A DNA stretch of 64,000 bases from Pleionea mediterranea (GTDB lineage: Bacteria > Pseudomonadota > Gammaproteobacteria > Enterobacterales > Kangiellaceae): NCBI RefSeq assembly GCF_003148745.1, contig NZ_QGGU01000004.1, positions 192,917 to 256,916 on the forward strand. The letters run 5' to 3'. Shown one piece after another: positions 9,036 to 18,578 of the stretch. The stretch's first letter is position 1, and every line of letters begins with the position of its first letter. The translations under genes were made by a program, and so were the position numbers. The notes beneath the pieces were generated by a model. That model did not search any database and was not told the origin of the DNA. It saw only the letters and a list, made by a program, of their open reading frames with translations.

Positions 9036-9592
9036 GATGAACGCTCCTGTGTTTTATTGATGCTGGATTGTGGCGGGCTTGCACGCCACTTGTCGATGTT
9101 GATCATCAATTGATGCAGGCCTTCAATGATCAGCAAAACAGGCATCACAACAGTGAGTGTTTTTAGCAGATACACCGCGGGTAATCCGCCGGCTTCAGCG
9201 GAGCTTTCCGTCAGTTGCCAGCTGCGCATCACATAGTTCCAGCTGGTCATCAGAATAAATACCGAGACCGGCAATAAAAACAAAAGGGTGCCAGCGATAT
9301 CGATGCTGGCCTGGGTTCGCGCCGAAAACCGGTGGTAAAAAATATCCACCCGCACATGTTCATTATGTTGCAGGGTATAAGCGGCGCCCATCATAAACAC
9401 GGCAGCGTGGATCCAGGTGACGGATTCCTGCAGCCAGATGAAATTGATGTTGAACAAATTGCTCATCAGGGTACTGCCAAACATGGCAAGCACCATTAAT
9501 AGAGTCAGGTAGGCAATGCCCTTGCCACTGAACCGACTGATCCAGGACAAGCCGCGCTTTATTTGATTCCACGGTGAATTTTGAGTCCACAT
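9032..9592 (-). CDS. TRAP transporter small permease (DctQ)
   Basis: 186 residues with four predicted membrane segments (ISRFSGKGIAYLTLLMVLAM, then WIHAAVFMMGAAYTL, IDIAGTLLFLLPVSVFILM and TLTVVMPVLLIIEGLHQLM), the layout of DctQ. It is the first gene of the dctQM pair on this strand. The tail is longer and more polar than usual. Family assignment rests on size, topology and position before dctM. Confidence 0.9.
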   Translation of the reverse strand: MWTQNSPWNQIKRGLSWISRFSGKGIAYLTLLMVLAMFGSTLMSNLFNINFIWLQESVTWIHAAVFMMGAAYTLQHNEHVRVDIFYHRFSARTQASIDIAGTLLFLLPVSVFILMTSWNYVMRSWQLTESSAEAGGLPAVYLLKTLTVVMPVLLIIEGLHQLMINIDKWRASPPQSSINKTQERSS

Positions 9593-9628
9593 GGGTGTGG
9601 TGTCTCCCCAAACAGTTTATAAACAAAA

Positions 9629-9637
9629 ATATCCACA
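9629..9637 (+). promoter_or_regulatory. DnaA-box-like site (one mismatch)
   Basis: ATATCCACA differs from the DnaA box TTATCCACA at one position. It is the first of three such sites within 184 bp. Confidence 0.4.
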
Positions 9638-9669
9638 GGATGGAAAAATATCGCTATTTGGATAGTTTA

Positions 9670-9678
9670 TGTGGATAA
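9670..9678 (-). promoter_or_regulatory. Perfect DnaA box
   Basis: TGTGGATAA is the exact reverse complement of the strong DnaA box TTATCCACA. It lies in an AT-rich stretch about 440 bp before polA. Confidence 0.55.
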
Positions 9679-9803
9679 CTTTGTTGTTAAGTTTATAGGT
9701 TATTGTTTTATATAGAAATATTTGTTTTTTGTTTGTGGCGATACTGTAACGGAAATAAAGCCGTTTGTGAATGATCTTTCCATTAAAGCCATTTGAACAA
9801 AAG

Positions 9804-9812
9804 TTATTCACA
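9804..9812 (+). promoter_or_regulatory. DnaA box (TTATNCACA type)
   Basis: TTATTCACA fits the relaxed consensus TTATNCACA. With the two sites at 9629 and 9670 it forms a loose cluster. Confidence 0.5.
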
Positions 9813-9941
9813 CAACGCGAAATTTTATATATCGTTATTAAATAATGGCTTAGCGCTCTCTTCTTATAACTTACCTTAATAAAAAGAGCTAACTGACTAT
9901 TTGCTGGCGAGATAATTTACCTCATTAAATGGCAAACAGAG

Positions 9942-10017
9942 GTTATGAAGTGTGACGTTATGAAGAGTGATGCTATGAAGAGTGATGTTATGAAAAAGTG
10001 ACGTTATGGGAAATGAA
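9942..10017. repeat. Degenerate 15-bp tandem repeat, five units
   Basis: Units run GTTATGAAGTGTGAC, GTTATGAAGAGTGAT, GCTATGAAGAGTGAT, GTTATGAAAAAGTGAC (16 bp) and GTTATGGGAAATGAA. It ends about 100 bp before the polA start. It could be a slippage product or a protein-binding array. Confidence 0.75.
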
Positions 10018-10115
10018 GTAGCGGGTGTCCAATGCCTCCTAAGATTAATAGCGCTCGCAAGATACGCCAGAATCGGTAAAATGTGCGCCAAACACAGCTA
10101 AACAGGTTTATATCC

Positions 10116-12854
10116 ATGTCATCGAACTACTCGGTCATCCTGGTTGACGGCTCGTCCTATCTATTTCGCGCTTATCATGCGATCCAGGGGTTACGCACCA
10201 GTGACGATTTTCCGACGAACGCCATTCGTGGTGTGATCAGTATGATCCGGGCGCATTTACGCGATTACCCTGACGCCAAAGTGATTGTAGTGTTTGATGC
10301 CAAAGGCAAAACGTTTCGTAACGATATGTATGCCGAGTACAAGGCGAATCGTCCGCCAATGGAGGATGACTTGCGCGTGCAAATTGAACCGATACATCAA
10401 ATTATTGAAGCCATGGGCTTACCCTTATTAGTGGTTGATGGCGTAGAAGCCGACGATGTTATTGGTACATTAGCTAAAGAAGCCACCGAAGCCGGTGTTG
10501 ATACCCTGGTGTCCACCGGTGATAAAGATATGGCTCAACTGGTCAATCAGCACGTCACCTTAATCAACACCATGGACAAAAATAATCCGATCACCGATCC
10601 GGCACGGGTGGAAGAAAAATACGGATTTGGCGCCGATAAAATCATCGACTATCTCGCACTGATGGGCGATTCTTCCGACAATATTCCCGGGGTTGCTGGC
10701 GTGGGCCAAAAAACAGCGGTGGCGTTGTTACAGGGCATCGGTGATCTGGAAAGTATTTATAACAATCTGGAAGCCGTGCGTGACCTGTCGTTTCGCGGCG
10801 CGAAAAAAATGCCGGAGAAACTGGCGGATAATAAAGAGATGGCGTTTTTATCCTATGAGCTGGCGACCATTAAAACCGATGTGGAATTGCCGTTTTCACT
10901 GGTGGATATTCAGCACGGTGAACCCGACAGTAAAAAACTGGCCGAGTTGTTTAAAAAGTTTGAGTTTAAAACCTGGCTGCATGAAATTTCCAGCGATGCC
11001 AGTGAGCCAAGTGAAACCGTTGCTGAGAATAAGGAATCTTCCGTTAAACGGGATTATGAAACCATTTTGACCAAGCAGCAGTTACAAAGTTGGTGCAAAA
11101 AACTGCAGCAGTCCGAGTTGTTTGCCGTTGATACGGAAACCACCAGCCTTAATTATATGGTGGCTGATCTGGTTGGCCTTTCCTTTGCCACTGAACCTGG
11201 CGTTGCCGCTTATTTACCGCTGACTCATGATTATCTGGATGCGCCAGAGCAGCTCGACCGTGACTGGGCATTGGCGCAATTAAAACCCATTCTGGAATCC
11301 GCCGAGATTAAAAAAGTGGGGCAAAACCTGAAGTACGACTCAAGTGTGTTGGCGCGATATGACATTGCATTAAACGGCATTGCCTACGATACCATGCTGG
11401 AGTCATACATTTATAACAGTGTAGCGTCGCGACACGACATGAATTCTTTGGCGATGAATTATCTGGGCATGGACACCATCCATTTTGAAGACATTGCCGG
11501 TAAAGGTGCCAAGCAAATTATGTTTAATCAGATAGACATTGAAAAAGCCGCAGAATACGCCGCCGAAGACGCCGACATCACCTTACAGTTGCACCAGAAG
11601 TTATGGCCAATGCTTGAACAACAAGAAGGCCCAAAAGGTGTGTTTGAGCACATTGAAATGCCGTTGTTGTCTTTGTTGTCAAAAATAGAGCGCACCGGTG
11701 TCTATCTTGATGGTCAATTATTGCGGGAAAAAAGTCAGACCTTTGCCGCGCGCATGGCTGAGTTACAGCAAAAAGCTTTTGAGCTGGCGGGTGAAGAGTT
11801 TAATTTGGGATCGCCAAAGCAACTGCAACGCATTTTGTTTGAAAAACTGGAGTTGCCGGTGATCAAAAAGACACCGAAGAAGCAACCGTCCACAGCGGAA
11901 GATGTATTGCAGGAGCTGGCGCTGGATTACCCATTACCGCACGTGATTCTGGAGTACCGCGGATTATCCAAATTAAAAAGTACCTATACCGATAAGCTGC
12001 CCGAAATGATCAATCATCAAACCGGTCGCTTGCACACCTCCTATCATCAGGCAGTGGCGGCAACCGGGCGATTGTCTTCGACCGATCCGAATCTGCAGAA
12101 TATTCCCATCAAAAATGAAGCGGGTCGCAGCATCCGTCAGGCGTTTATTGCACCAAAGGGTCGCAAAATATTGGCAGCGGATTACTCGCAGATTGAATTA
12201 CGCATTATGGCGCATCTGTCACAGGACGAAGGTTTATTGAGTGCGTTTGCCGAGGGAAAAGACATTCATACCGCAACCGCAGCGGAAGTCTTTTCAGTGT
12301 CGGCTGAGCAGGTCACGCAGGAGCAGCGTCGCAGTGCCAAGGCGATAAACTTTGGTTTAATTTATGGCATGTCGGCGTTCGGTCTGGCGAAACAAATTGG
12401 TGTTGGGCGTGAAGAAGCGCAGCATTATATTGATACCTACTTTGCCCGTTACCCGGGTGTCGAAGCCTATATGGAACAGACCAAAGAATCCGCCAGAGAA
12501 AATGGCTATGTGGAAACCCTGTATGGCCGCCGTCTTTATCTGCCAGAAATTAATGCCAGTAATGGTATGCGTCGAAAGGGCGCTGAGCGAACCGCAATCA
12601 ATGCGCCAATGCAAGGCAGTGCGGCGGATATTATTAAATTGGCAATGCTCAGTGTGGATCAATGGATCACGGAATCTCGCCCGGATTGCAAAATGGTGAT
12701 GCAGGTACACGATGAACTGGTGTTTGAGGTGGCGGAACAGGCGGTTGAAAGTTGCTCCAGTAAAATCATTGAGTTAATGCAGTCTGCCACAGAAATCAGT
12801 GTGCCACTGTTGGTGGAAGCCGGGGTTGGTGACAACTGGGATGAAGCCCATTAA
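10116..12854 (+). CDS. polA: DNA polymerase I
   Basis: 912 residues from the ATG at 10116. This start gives the family N-terminus (VILVDGSSYLFRAYHA); an upstream TTG-like start would add eleven unsupported residues. Domains: 5'-3' exonuclease about 1-290 (VDGVEADDVIGT, STGDKDMAQLV, GDSSDNIPGV), 3'-5' proofreading exonuclease about 320-510 with DTETT near 340, and polymerase about 520-912 with motif A ADYSQIELRIMAH near 687 and motif C QVHDELVFEV near 862. All active-site carboxylates seen are present. It fills Okazaki and repair gaps. Confidence 0.97.
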   Translation: MSSNYSVILVDGSSYLFRAYHAIQGLRTSDDFPTNAIRGVISMIRAHLRDYPDAKVIVVFDAKGKTFRNDMYAEYKANRPPMEDDLRVQIEPIHQIIEAMGLPLLVVDGVEADDVIGTLAKEATEAGVDTLVSTGDKDMAQLVNQHVTLINTMDKNNPITDPARVEEKYGFGADKIIDYLALMGDSSDNIPGVAGVGQKTAVALLQGIGDLESIYNNLEAVRDLSFRGAKKMPEKLADNKEMAFLSYELATIKTDVELPFSLVDIQHGEPDSKKLAELFKKFEFKTWLHEISSDASEPSETVAENKESSVKRDYETILTKQQLQSWCKKLQQSELFAVDTETTSLNYMVADLVGLSFATEPGVAAYLPLTHDYLDAPEQLDRDWALAQLKPILESAEIKKVGQNLKYDSSVLARYDIALNGIAYDTMLESYIYNSVASRHDMNSLAMNYLGMDTIHFEDIAGKGAKQIMFNQIDIEKAAEYAAEDADITLQLHQKLWPMLEQQEGPKGVFEHIEMPLLSLLSKIERTGVYLDGQLLREKSQTFAARMAELQQKAFELAGEEFNLGSPKQLQRILFEKLELPVIKKTPKKQPSTAEDVLQELALDYPLPHVILEYRGLSKLKSTYTDKLPEMINHQTGRLHTSYHQAVAATGRLSSTDPNLQNIPIKNEAGRSIRQAFIAPKGRKILAADYSQIELRIMAHLSQDEGLLSAFAEGKDIHTATAAEVFSVSAEQVTQEQRRSAKAINFGLIYGMSAFGLAKQIGVGREEAQHYIDTYFARYPGVEAYMEQTKESARENGYVETLYGRRLYLPEINASNGMRRKGAERTAINAPMQGSAADIIKLAMLSVDQWITESRPDCKMVMQVHDELVFEVAEQAVESCSSKIIELMQSATEISVPLLVEAGVGDNWDEAH

Positions 12855-12882
12855 TCGAATTCATCAGCATGACAGCTAATAA

Positions 12883-12921
12883 AAGGGATTGTGACTTGCA
12901 AATTTTGTAACACAATCCCTT
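12883..12921 (+). terminator. Hairpin after polA
   Basis: AAGGGATTGTG pairs perfectly with CACAATCCCTT (11 bp, 17-nt loop) 29 bp after the polA stop. There is no long T run, so it may be a stabilising 3' hairpin rather than a full intrinsic terminator. I did not recognise a Spot 42-like RNA here. Confidence 0.55.
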
Positions 12922-13076
12922 CGTTGCAAACGCAAAAACCATAAAAAACAAAGGCAAACGTCGCTTTTTAGCTGATTTTTCATTGCCTCAAATCAACCAT
13001 CAATGATTCAACATTCGCTAACTGTTTGTTTTATCAAATATCCTTAAAATCAAGCCCTTTTCTGTAGATATTTTGA

Positions 13077-13105
13077 TTTTCAAATTCGATTAAAAAGTGT
13101 ATGAT
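13077..13105 (+). promoter_or_regulatory. Probable dusB-fis promoter with GC-rich discriminator
   Basis: TTTTCA and TATGAT are spaced 17 bp apart, followed by TTGGCGC. A GC-rich stretch right after the -10 is a mark of promoters under stringent and growth-rate control, as known for fis in enterobacteria. AT tracts upstream could bind Fis for self-repression. Confidence 0.5.
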
Positions 13106-13149
13106 TTGGCGCTTTCTTAACCAGCTCCGGAAAGGGTTAACTTTCGTTG

Positions 13150-14136
13150 ATGAAGATAGGTCCGTACCAACTGGACAATCAGTTAGTTCTGGCACCTATG
13201 GCGGGTGTAACCGATCGTCCGTTTCGTATGCTTTGCAAAGAACTCGGCGCAGGCATGACGGTATCGGAAATGATTGCGGCAAACCCGAAACTTCGAAATA
13301 CCCGGAAAAGTCTGCTGCGTTCGGATCACAGTGGCGAAACCGGTATTCGCTCCGTCCAGATTGCAGGTGCTGAACCCGCAATGATGGCAGAAGCGGCGGT
13401 TTATAACGTCCAGCAGGGCGCTCAGATTATTGATATTAATATGGGCTGTCCGGCAAAAAAAGTTTGCAATAAGGCCGCAGGTTCCGCTTTAATGCGCGAC
13501 CCTGAATTGGTTGAACGCATTTTAACGGCGGTAACTCAGGCGGTTTCAGTTCCGGTCACTTTGAAAATTCGCACCGGCTGGGACAGTGACAACAAAAATG
13601 GGTTAACCATCGCACAAATTGCGGAGCAGGCAGGAATTCAAGCTTTGGCCGTCCATGGTCGCACCCGAAGTTGTGGCTACAAAGGTGAAGCAGAGTACGA
13701 CACTATTCGCGCAATTAAGCAGCAAGTGTCGATACCGGTCATTGCCAATGGGGATATTACTTCCCCAGAAAAAGCGCAACAGGTTTTGAACTACACAGGT
13801 GCAGACGCCATTATGATTGGCCGAGCCGCGCAAGGGCGCCCCTGGATTTTTAGAGCAATACAGCATTTTCTGGAAACCGGTAGCAAGCTTGCAGAACCCA
13901 ATATAGACGAAGTAGAAGACATCATGCTGCGGCATGTTGCGAATCTGCATTCGTTTTATGGTGAAGGTCAGGGAACACGCATCGCCCGGAAGCATGTTTC
14001 CTGGTATTTGAAGGAGCAGATCGATAGTCGTGAGTTTCGTAATGCGTTTGTTCGCATTGAACAAGCTAACGAACAGCTATCGGCTGTGAAGCAGTTCTTT
14101 CAACAACAAAAATTGAAACAGGCAAAAGTAGCATGA
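13150..14136 (+). CDS. dusB: tRNA-dihydrouridine synthase B
   Basis: 328 residues from ATG 13150, giving [10 protein letters not shown] like other DusB proteins; a TTG one codon upstream is possible. An FMN enzyme that reduces uridines in tRNA. Family marks: [50 protein letters not shown] with the catalytic Cys, KIRTGWD, AVHGRTR and IANGDI. It overlaps fis by 4 bp (ATGA), the conserved gammaproteobacterial dusB-fis operon. Confidence 0.97.
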   Translation: MKIGPYQLDNQLVLAPMAGVTDRPFRMLCKELGAGMTVSEMIAANPKLRNTRKSLLRSDHSGETGIRSVQIAGAEPAMMAEAAVYNVQQGAQIIDINMGCPAKKVCNKAAGSALMRDPELVERILTAVTQAVSVPVTLKIRTGWDSDNKNGLTIAQIAEQAGIQALAVHGRTRSCGYKGEAEYDTIRAIKQQVSIPVIANGDITSPEKAQQVLNYTGADAIMIGRAAQGRPWIFRAIQHFLETGSKLAEPNIDEVEDIMLRHVANLHSFYGEGQGTRIARKHVSWYLKEQIDSREFRNAFVRIEQANEQLSAVKQFFQQQKLKQAKVA

Positions 14137-14429
14137 GCATACTAGAAACAATGGAAACCGTACCAGCAACCGAAAGCGTAAATACAGCGTCAGTAACGGA
14201 ACAACCGACTTTACGCGAAAGTGTTAACACCGCAATCAAAAATTATTTTGATTCTTTAGACGGTCAAACGCCATCGGAGCTTTATGACATGGTGTTGGCA
14301 GAAATCGAAGCACCTTTGTTAGAGCGTGTGATGGACTATACCCGTGGAAATCAAACCAAAGCGGCAATTATCCTTGGTTTAAATCGTGGAACACTGCGTA
14401 AAAAATTAAAAATTTACGGCTTGAACTAA
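14133..14429 (+). CDS. fis: DNA-binding protein Fis
   Basis: 98 residues, the standard length. Fis is a nucleoid protein that activates rRNA and tRNA promoters in fast growth and bends DNA. The C-terminal helix-turn-helix ([27 protein letters not shown], described by its ends) is canonical. The N-terminus is longer and more variable, as usual outside enterobacteria. Translation is coupled to dusB. A strong terminator follows the stop. Confidence 0.97.
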   Translation: MSILETMETVPATESVNTASVTEQPTLRESVNTAIKNYFDSLDGQTPSELYDMVLAEIEAPLLERVMDYTRGNQTKAAIILGLNRGTLRKKLKIYGLN

Positions 14430-14438
14430 TTGAACACC

Positions 14439-14477
14439 AGCCGGAATTGACTTGAGTTGATTCCGGCTTTTTCTTTT
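14439..14477 (+). terminator. Intrinsic terminator after fis
   Basis: AGCCGGAAT and ATTCCGGCT form a 9-bp stem with a 12-nt loop, followed by TTTTCTTTT. Confidence 0.85.
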
Positions 14478-14531
14478 CAACTCCTTTCGCTCCAACAAAC
14501 CGTCTTACCCGCTTTATAAAGAGGCTTTTTG

Positions 14532-16103
14532 ATGCAAAGTTTACGTCCCATTCGACGCGCACTGATCAGTGTTTCGGATAAAACTGGTGTGGTTGAATTT
14601 GCACAACAACTGTCCGACATGAACATCGATATTCTTTCCACTGGTGGTACTGCTAAATTATTAGCGGAGAACAATATTCCGGTGACCGAAGTATCGTCTT
14701 ACACCGGCTTTCCTGAAATGATGGACGGGCGCATTAAAACGCTTCACCCAAAAATTCATGGTGCTTTGTTAGGTCGTCGTGGTACTGATGATGCTGTGAT
14801 GAACGAGCACGGCATAGAAGGCATCGATTTATTATGTGTCAATTTATACCCGTTTGAGCAAACCGTGGCAAAAGATGATTGCACACTAAACGATGCTATT
14901 GAAAACATCGATATTGGTGGGCCGACTATGCTTAGAGCGGCGGCAAAAAATCATAATGATGTAACCGTGGTGGTGGATCATAATGATTACTCAAAAGTCA
15001 TTAGCGCATTGAAACAATCCAGTGGAACAGAGTTTGATTTGCGATTTATGCTCGCCACTAAAACCTTTGCACACACCGCAAAATACGATGGCGCTATTGC
15101 AAATTATTTAAGTGCTCGTCTTGAAAATAAAGAACAGGCAAACGATTTTCCTGAAACCTTTTCGTTGCAGTTTAATAAAGCCCAAGATATGCGTTACGGT
15201 GAAAATCCTCATCAAAAGGCAGCGTTTTATGTAGAAGACAATGCCAAAGAAGCCAGCGTTGCTACTGCGAAACAATTACAAGGCAAAGCATTGTCCTTTA
15301 ATAATGTAGCGGATACCGATGCCGCGTTAGAATGTGTTAAAAGTTTTCAGTCGCCGGCCTGTGTTATTGTGAAGCACGCTAATCCCTGTGGTGTTGCTAA
15401 AGGAAAAGATATTTTAGAGGCTTACAATTTGGCTTATCAAACGGATCCAACGTCTGCGTTTGGTGGCATTATTGCGTTTAACCGCGAGCTGGATAAAGCG
15501 ACCGCCAGTGCGATTATTGATCGTCAGTTTGTTGAAGTAATCATCGCGCCAAAAATTTCAGCAGACGCCATTGAAATTGTCAGCAACAAAAAGAATGTTC
15601 GATTGCTGGCCTGTGGTGAATGGCAAAGTGCTGAGCCAGGTCTGGACTTTAAACGAGTGAATGGTGGCTTACTGGTTCAGGATCGCGACCTTGGCAGCAT
15701 TGGTATGAACGATCTGAAAATAGTTTCCAAACGTACCCCAACCGAGCAGGAAATTCGTGATTTATTGTTTAGCTGGAAGGTTGCTAAATTTGTTAAATCG
15801 AATGCCATTGTTTATGCAAAAAATGAACAAACTATTGGTGTCGGTGCCGGACAAATGAGTCGTGTTTACTCGGCAAAGATTGCCGGAATTAAAGCCGCCG
15901 ATGAAAACTTGGTGGTTAAAGGATCTGTAATGGCGTCGGACGCCTTTTTCCCATTTCGTGATGGCATTGATTCAGCTGCCGAAGCGGGTATTACTTCGGT
16001 AATACAGCCCGGTGGTTCCATGCGTGATGAAGAAGTGATTGCAGCCGCAGATGAACATGATATGGCTATGGTCTTCACCGGCATGCGTCATTTTCGGCAC
16101 TAA
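14532..16103 (+). CDS. purH: AICAR transformylase / IMP cyclohydrolase
   Basis: 523 residues from ATG 14532, which GAGG precedes by seven bases. It is the bifunctional enzyme for the last two steps of IMP synthesis. The N-terminal cyclohydrolase domain shows [25 protein letters not shown] and [13 protein letters not shown]. The C-terminal transformylase has [12 protein letters not shown] and ends near [10 protein letters not shown]. It sits downstream of dusB-fis as in Pseudomonas, but the usual purD neighbour is missing here. Confidence 0.98.
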   Translation: MQSLRPIRRALISVSDKTGVVEFAQQLSDMNIDILSTGGTAKLLAENNIPVTEVSSYTGFPEMMDGRIKTLHPKIHGALLGRRGTDDAVMNEHGIEGIDLLCVNLYPFEQTVAKDDCTLNDAIENIDIGGPTMLRAAAKNHNDVTVVVDHNDYSKVISALKQSSGTEFDLRFMLATKTFAHTAKYDGAIANYLSARLENKEQANDFPETFSLQFNKAQDMRYGENPHQKAAFYVEDNAKEASVATAKQLQGKALSFNNVADTDAALECVKSFQSPACVIVKHANPCGVAKGKDILEAYNLAYQTDPTSAFGGIIAFNRELDKATASAIIDRQFVEVIIAPKISADAIEIVSNKKNVRLLACGEWQSAEPGLDFKRVNGGLLVQDRDLGSIGMNDLKIVSKRTPTEQEIRDLLFSWKVAKFVKSNAIVYAKNEQTIGVGAGQMSRVYSAKIAGIKAADENLVVKGSVMASDAFFPFRDGIDSAAEAGITSVIQPGGSMRDEEVIAAADEHDMAMVFTGMRHFRH

Positions 16104-16125
16104 TCATTTCAAATGTAATTATTAC

Positions 16126-16158
16126 AAAAAAGGCGATGTAAAATACATCGCCTTTTTT
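16126..16158. terminator. Bidirectional intrinsic terminator after purH
   Basis: AAAAAAGGCGATGTA and TACATCGCCTTTTTT form a perfect 15-bp stem with an AAA loop. It has T runs on both strands and serves purH and the facing gene. Confidence 0.9.
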
Positions 16159-16205
16159 GTGGGTAATAACTTTTAATGGGGAGTTACAAAGTAACAACCG
16201 GTTAC

Positions 16206-16805
16206 TTAGAAGTCGAACTGTAATCCCAACTGATACAAATCACGCTCAAGCTCTTGTCCAAATTTTGCAGAAAAACCAAAACGTTCAGAAATATAATAAG
16301 TGCCTTTCACAAATCCTTCTGTTTCATCCAATGTTGAATCGTCCCAGAAGGTGTATTTTCGTGACATAACTTCGACACCCAGCTCAAATTGTTGATTAAA
16401 GCGAATGCGATAGCCAAAGGCTAAACTTTTGGCTTTCGATATAAAATGTTGATCGAAAAAATCTAGATAGTCAACGGCATCAATTTTGGTTTTTATCCCC
16501 GCTACATAAATTGCAGAACGTTGATCTAAATCATACTTATAACCCAACGCTAAATCCTTCCAGGTTTCACTATAAACCGGGTCGTCAGAGGTTTCTACTT
16601 CACGCCGACTGATATAAGAAAAAAAATTATCGCCAAGCATAAATCCAAACTTTATGTCACCACCATCAAGATCCAACGTAGAACTTTCATCATCGGGAAT
16701 ATGTGTATAGCCAACTTCTAAATAGGTAAAACTCGGTTCTATCGGTTCGTTAGCGAATAATGGTGTTGATAATAGCAGTACAAAAATCGAACAAATGGTT
16801 TTCAT
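16206..16805 (-). CDS. Outer-membrane beta-barrel protein (unclassified)
   Basis: 199 residues from the ATG at 16805, chosen because it begins a clear signal peptide (MKTICSIFVLLLSTPLFANE) with AAAGGA upstream. The mature part is full of alternating aromatic strands and ends in the phenylalanine rule for barrel proteins (LGLQFDF). It resembles small OmpX/OmpW-like barrels, but no specific family or function is recognised. The start of the mature chain (EPSFTYLEVGY) resembles that of the next, divergent gene (EPSFNFVEGGY), suggesting paralogy. Confidence 0.75.
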   Translation of the reverse strand: MKTICSIFVLLLSTPLFANEPIEPSFTYLEVGYTHIPDDESSTLDLDGGDIKFGFMLGDNFFSYISRREVETSDDPVYSETWKDLALGYKYDLDQRSAIYVAGIKTKIDAVDYLDFFDQHFISKAKSLAFGYRIRFNQQFELGVEVMSRKYTFWDDSTLDETEGFVKGTYYISERFGFSAKFGQELERDLYQLGLQFDF

Positions 16806-17042
16806 TATTCTGGGTCCTTTTTGAAAACTCGAAATTATTTCGATTATATATGCATTTTGTACAAACTTACCAGTCAGGTAAGCCACAGTTTCATATTTGG
16901 CTTTGATTATAAATTTATGACAAATGTCTCATAATGAGATTGGTTTTATTAAGATTTTATTCAGTTTTAGTTTGTAGAATGGTCATCAAGCATTAAATGC
17001 TTAATTAAATTCCAGTCAAAAATGAAATGAAGGATATGTAAA

Positions 17043-17612
17043 ATGAAAAAACTACTTGCAACCAGTGTTATCGCAGCAATGGCTTCTCTGTCTGCAACAG
17101 CCAATGAACCCTCGTTTAATTTTGTTGAAGGTGGTTACAGTGAATACGAGGATGCCGATGGGTTTATGATCCGAGGTAATGCCGAGTTAAATAAAAACTT
17201 CTTTGTTAGAGGTTCTTATGAAGGTCTATCGGATGACTTTTCCGTATTAGGTGGACCGGATGATACCGATTTTAATACACTAACTTTAGGTTTGGGTTAT
17301 AAACATGCGTTAAACAACAACACCAGTTTATACAGCCATTTTTCTTATCTTGACTTCGAAGTGAAGTCGGGCGATGCAAAAGTAACGGATGACGGTTATC
17401 AACTTGGTTTTGGTGTAAGAAATCAATTATCCAGTGTTACTCAAGTTTATGGTGAAGTGACACATAATAGTATTGATGGCAATTCATTCACCGGTTTAAC
17501 CTTAGGTTTACGTCAACGTCTTGCTGAAAATTTTGGCGCTTATGTAGAAGCGAAAGCCGATGATTTTGATGGTGATGGATTTGGCGTAGGTGTTAGCTAT
17601 AACTTTAAATAG
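17043..17612 (+). CDS. Outer-membrane beta-barrel protein (Ax21/OmpX-like)
   Basis: 189 residues: signal peptide MKKLLATSVIAAMASLSATA, then a barrel of about eight amphipathic strands (FFVRGSYEGL, TLTLGLGYKH, YQLGFGVRN, GLTLGLRQR) ending GVSYNFK with a C-terminal aromatic-x-aromatic signature. The turns are rich in Asp and Gly. It is probably an outer-membrane barrel of the Ax21/OmpX size class; the physiological role is unknown. Transcribed divergently from its likely paralogue with 237 bp between, and followed by a strong terminator. Confidence 0.75.
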   Translation: MKKLLATSVIAAMASLSATANEPSFNFVEGGYSEYEDADGFMIRGNAELNKNFFVRGSYEGLSDDFSVLGGPDDTDFNTLTLGLGYKHALNNNTSLYSHFSYLDFEVKSGDAKVTDDGYQLGFGVRNQLSSVTQVYGEVTHNSIDGNSFTGLTLGLRQRLAENFGAYVEAKADDFDGDGFGVGVSYNFK

Positions 17613-17645
17613 TTACTAATAAAATATTTTTAGATATTACTTCGC

Positions 17646-17678
17646 AAAAAAAGAGAGCTCTTAGAGCTCTCTTTTTTT
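17646..17678. terminator. Intrinsic terminator
   Basis: AAAAAAAGAGAGCTC and GAGCTCTCTTTTTTT form a 15-bp stem with a TTA loop. It lies 33 bp after the beta-barrel gene. Confidence 0.9.
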
Positions 17679-17826
17679 GTATAATTAACGTTCGCTGGAA
17701 AAGATAAGGCCGAAGAAAATAATCAATATTGAAGTTTATTGTTAACTTAAAAATTATAAGATGAAACGAAAGGATATTTTGATAAACAGTACACGTGAAA
17801 TATTTGAAAGTTTAACCGTCAAATAT

Positions 17827-17854
17827 AAAAAAGGCATCTTGATAGATGCCTTTT
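17827..17854. terminator. Intrinsic terminator for the 17877 gene
   Basis: AAAAGGCATC and GATGCCTTTT form a 10-bp stem around TTGATA. On the minus strand the T run follows the stem, just past the stop at 17877. Confidence 0.8.
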
Positions 17855-17876
17855 AAATTACCATAGTCTACAACAA

Positions 17877-18221
17877 CTACATTTGAGACATACCGCCCAT
17901 AATAGCTGCCATTCCGCCAAAGAAGAAAGCGGCGAACATAAGTACGAGTCCTATCAGGGTTAATACACCCATAATGGTAAAGTAAGTTTTTAGTTTTGAT
18001 AAAGATTCCATAAGTGCGGCAGCGTCATCGGATTGATGCGCTCGCTCGACAGCACTGGCGGATTGGAATAATAGTACACCCATCCAAATTGGCAGCCATG
18101 CCACAATAATCCCGACAATAGATAACGCAGTTAATACGCCGTAAATGATCATCATAACGCCAACGAGTTTCATCCAGCCCTTGGCCGAGTGAAGAGCACT
18201 GCTTAACGATCGTACATCCAT
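17877..18221 (-). CDS. Small membrane protein, DUF5362-like
   Basis: 114 residues. Two hydrophobic segments in the first half (LVGVMMIIYGVLTALSIVGIIVAW) are followed by a polar middle (SASAVERAHQSDDAAALMESLSKLKTYF, quoted by its ends) and a third region (IMGVLTLIGLVLMFAAFFFGGMAAIMGG). The architecture resembles DUF5362-type proteins: pairs of helices around a short helical loop with amphipathic residues. Function is unknown. Monocistronic, with its own terminator. Family label is tentative. Confidence 0.65.
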   Translation of the reverse strand: MDVRSLSSALHSAKGWMKLVGVMMIIYGVLTALSIVGIIVAWLPIWMGVLLFQSASAVERAHQSDDAAALMESLSKLKTYFTIMGVLTLIGLVLMFAAFFFGGMAAIMGGMSQM

Positions 18222-18578
18222 AAGATTTCCTCTTTATATTTTATTGTTAGTGTTTCTTTCCTACATACCCAGATTCAAATTACCAAATCAAAAAGCAATA
18301 AACAACTGAATATTTTTACTTTCTTTGTCATATGATGAAAAATCAACTTCGTCTAGTAATAAAAACATATCTTTTAATAGGTATGGCTATACAACTATTA
18401 GAGATGTGATTTTCTTAGTTGAGAGCCTTAAGGTTGGTTGCTATTGGTAATAAATATTTTAGAGTCGCTTTGTGTCAATTTAGTGCCATTAAGTGTCTGT
18501 TGTGTGAACCAAGTTAGCTAAAATCAGTCAGGATTTAGGTATAACTTTTGATGAAAACTAATGTTGTACAGTCAATAA
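18222..18578. other. Intergenic, no feature recognised
   Basis: AT-rich spacer upstream of the small membrane protein gene and downstream of the large acidic protein gene. I see no ORF, strong hairpin or RNA signature. Confidence 0.5.

Larger units (their letters stand above)
9593..10115. other. AT-rich 523-bp region between dctQ and polA
   Basis: Very AT-rich, with three DnaA-box-like 9-mers and a run of 15-bp tandem repeats (listed separately). It must hold the divergent promoters of dctQM and polA. No convincing ORF was found. Confidence 0.6.

Noticed and set aside
9593-10115. Chromosomal origin oriC
   Set aside because: Only three DnaA-like sites, one imperfect, and no dnaA, dnaN, mnmG or mioC beside it. 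GC skew could not be checked, so I list only the sites.
12855-13149. Spot 42 sRNA downstream of polA
   Set aside because: I do not see its conserved sequence; only the hairpin at 12883-12921 is clear.
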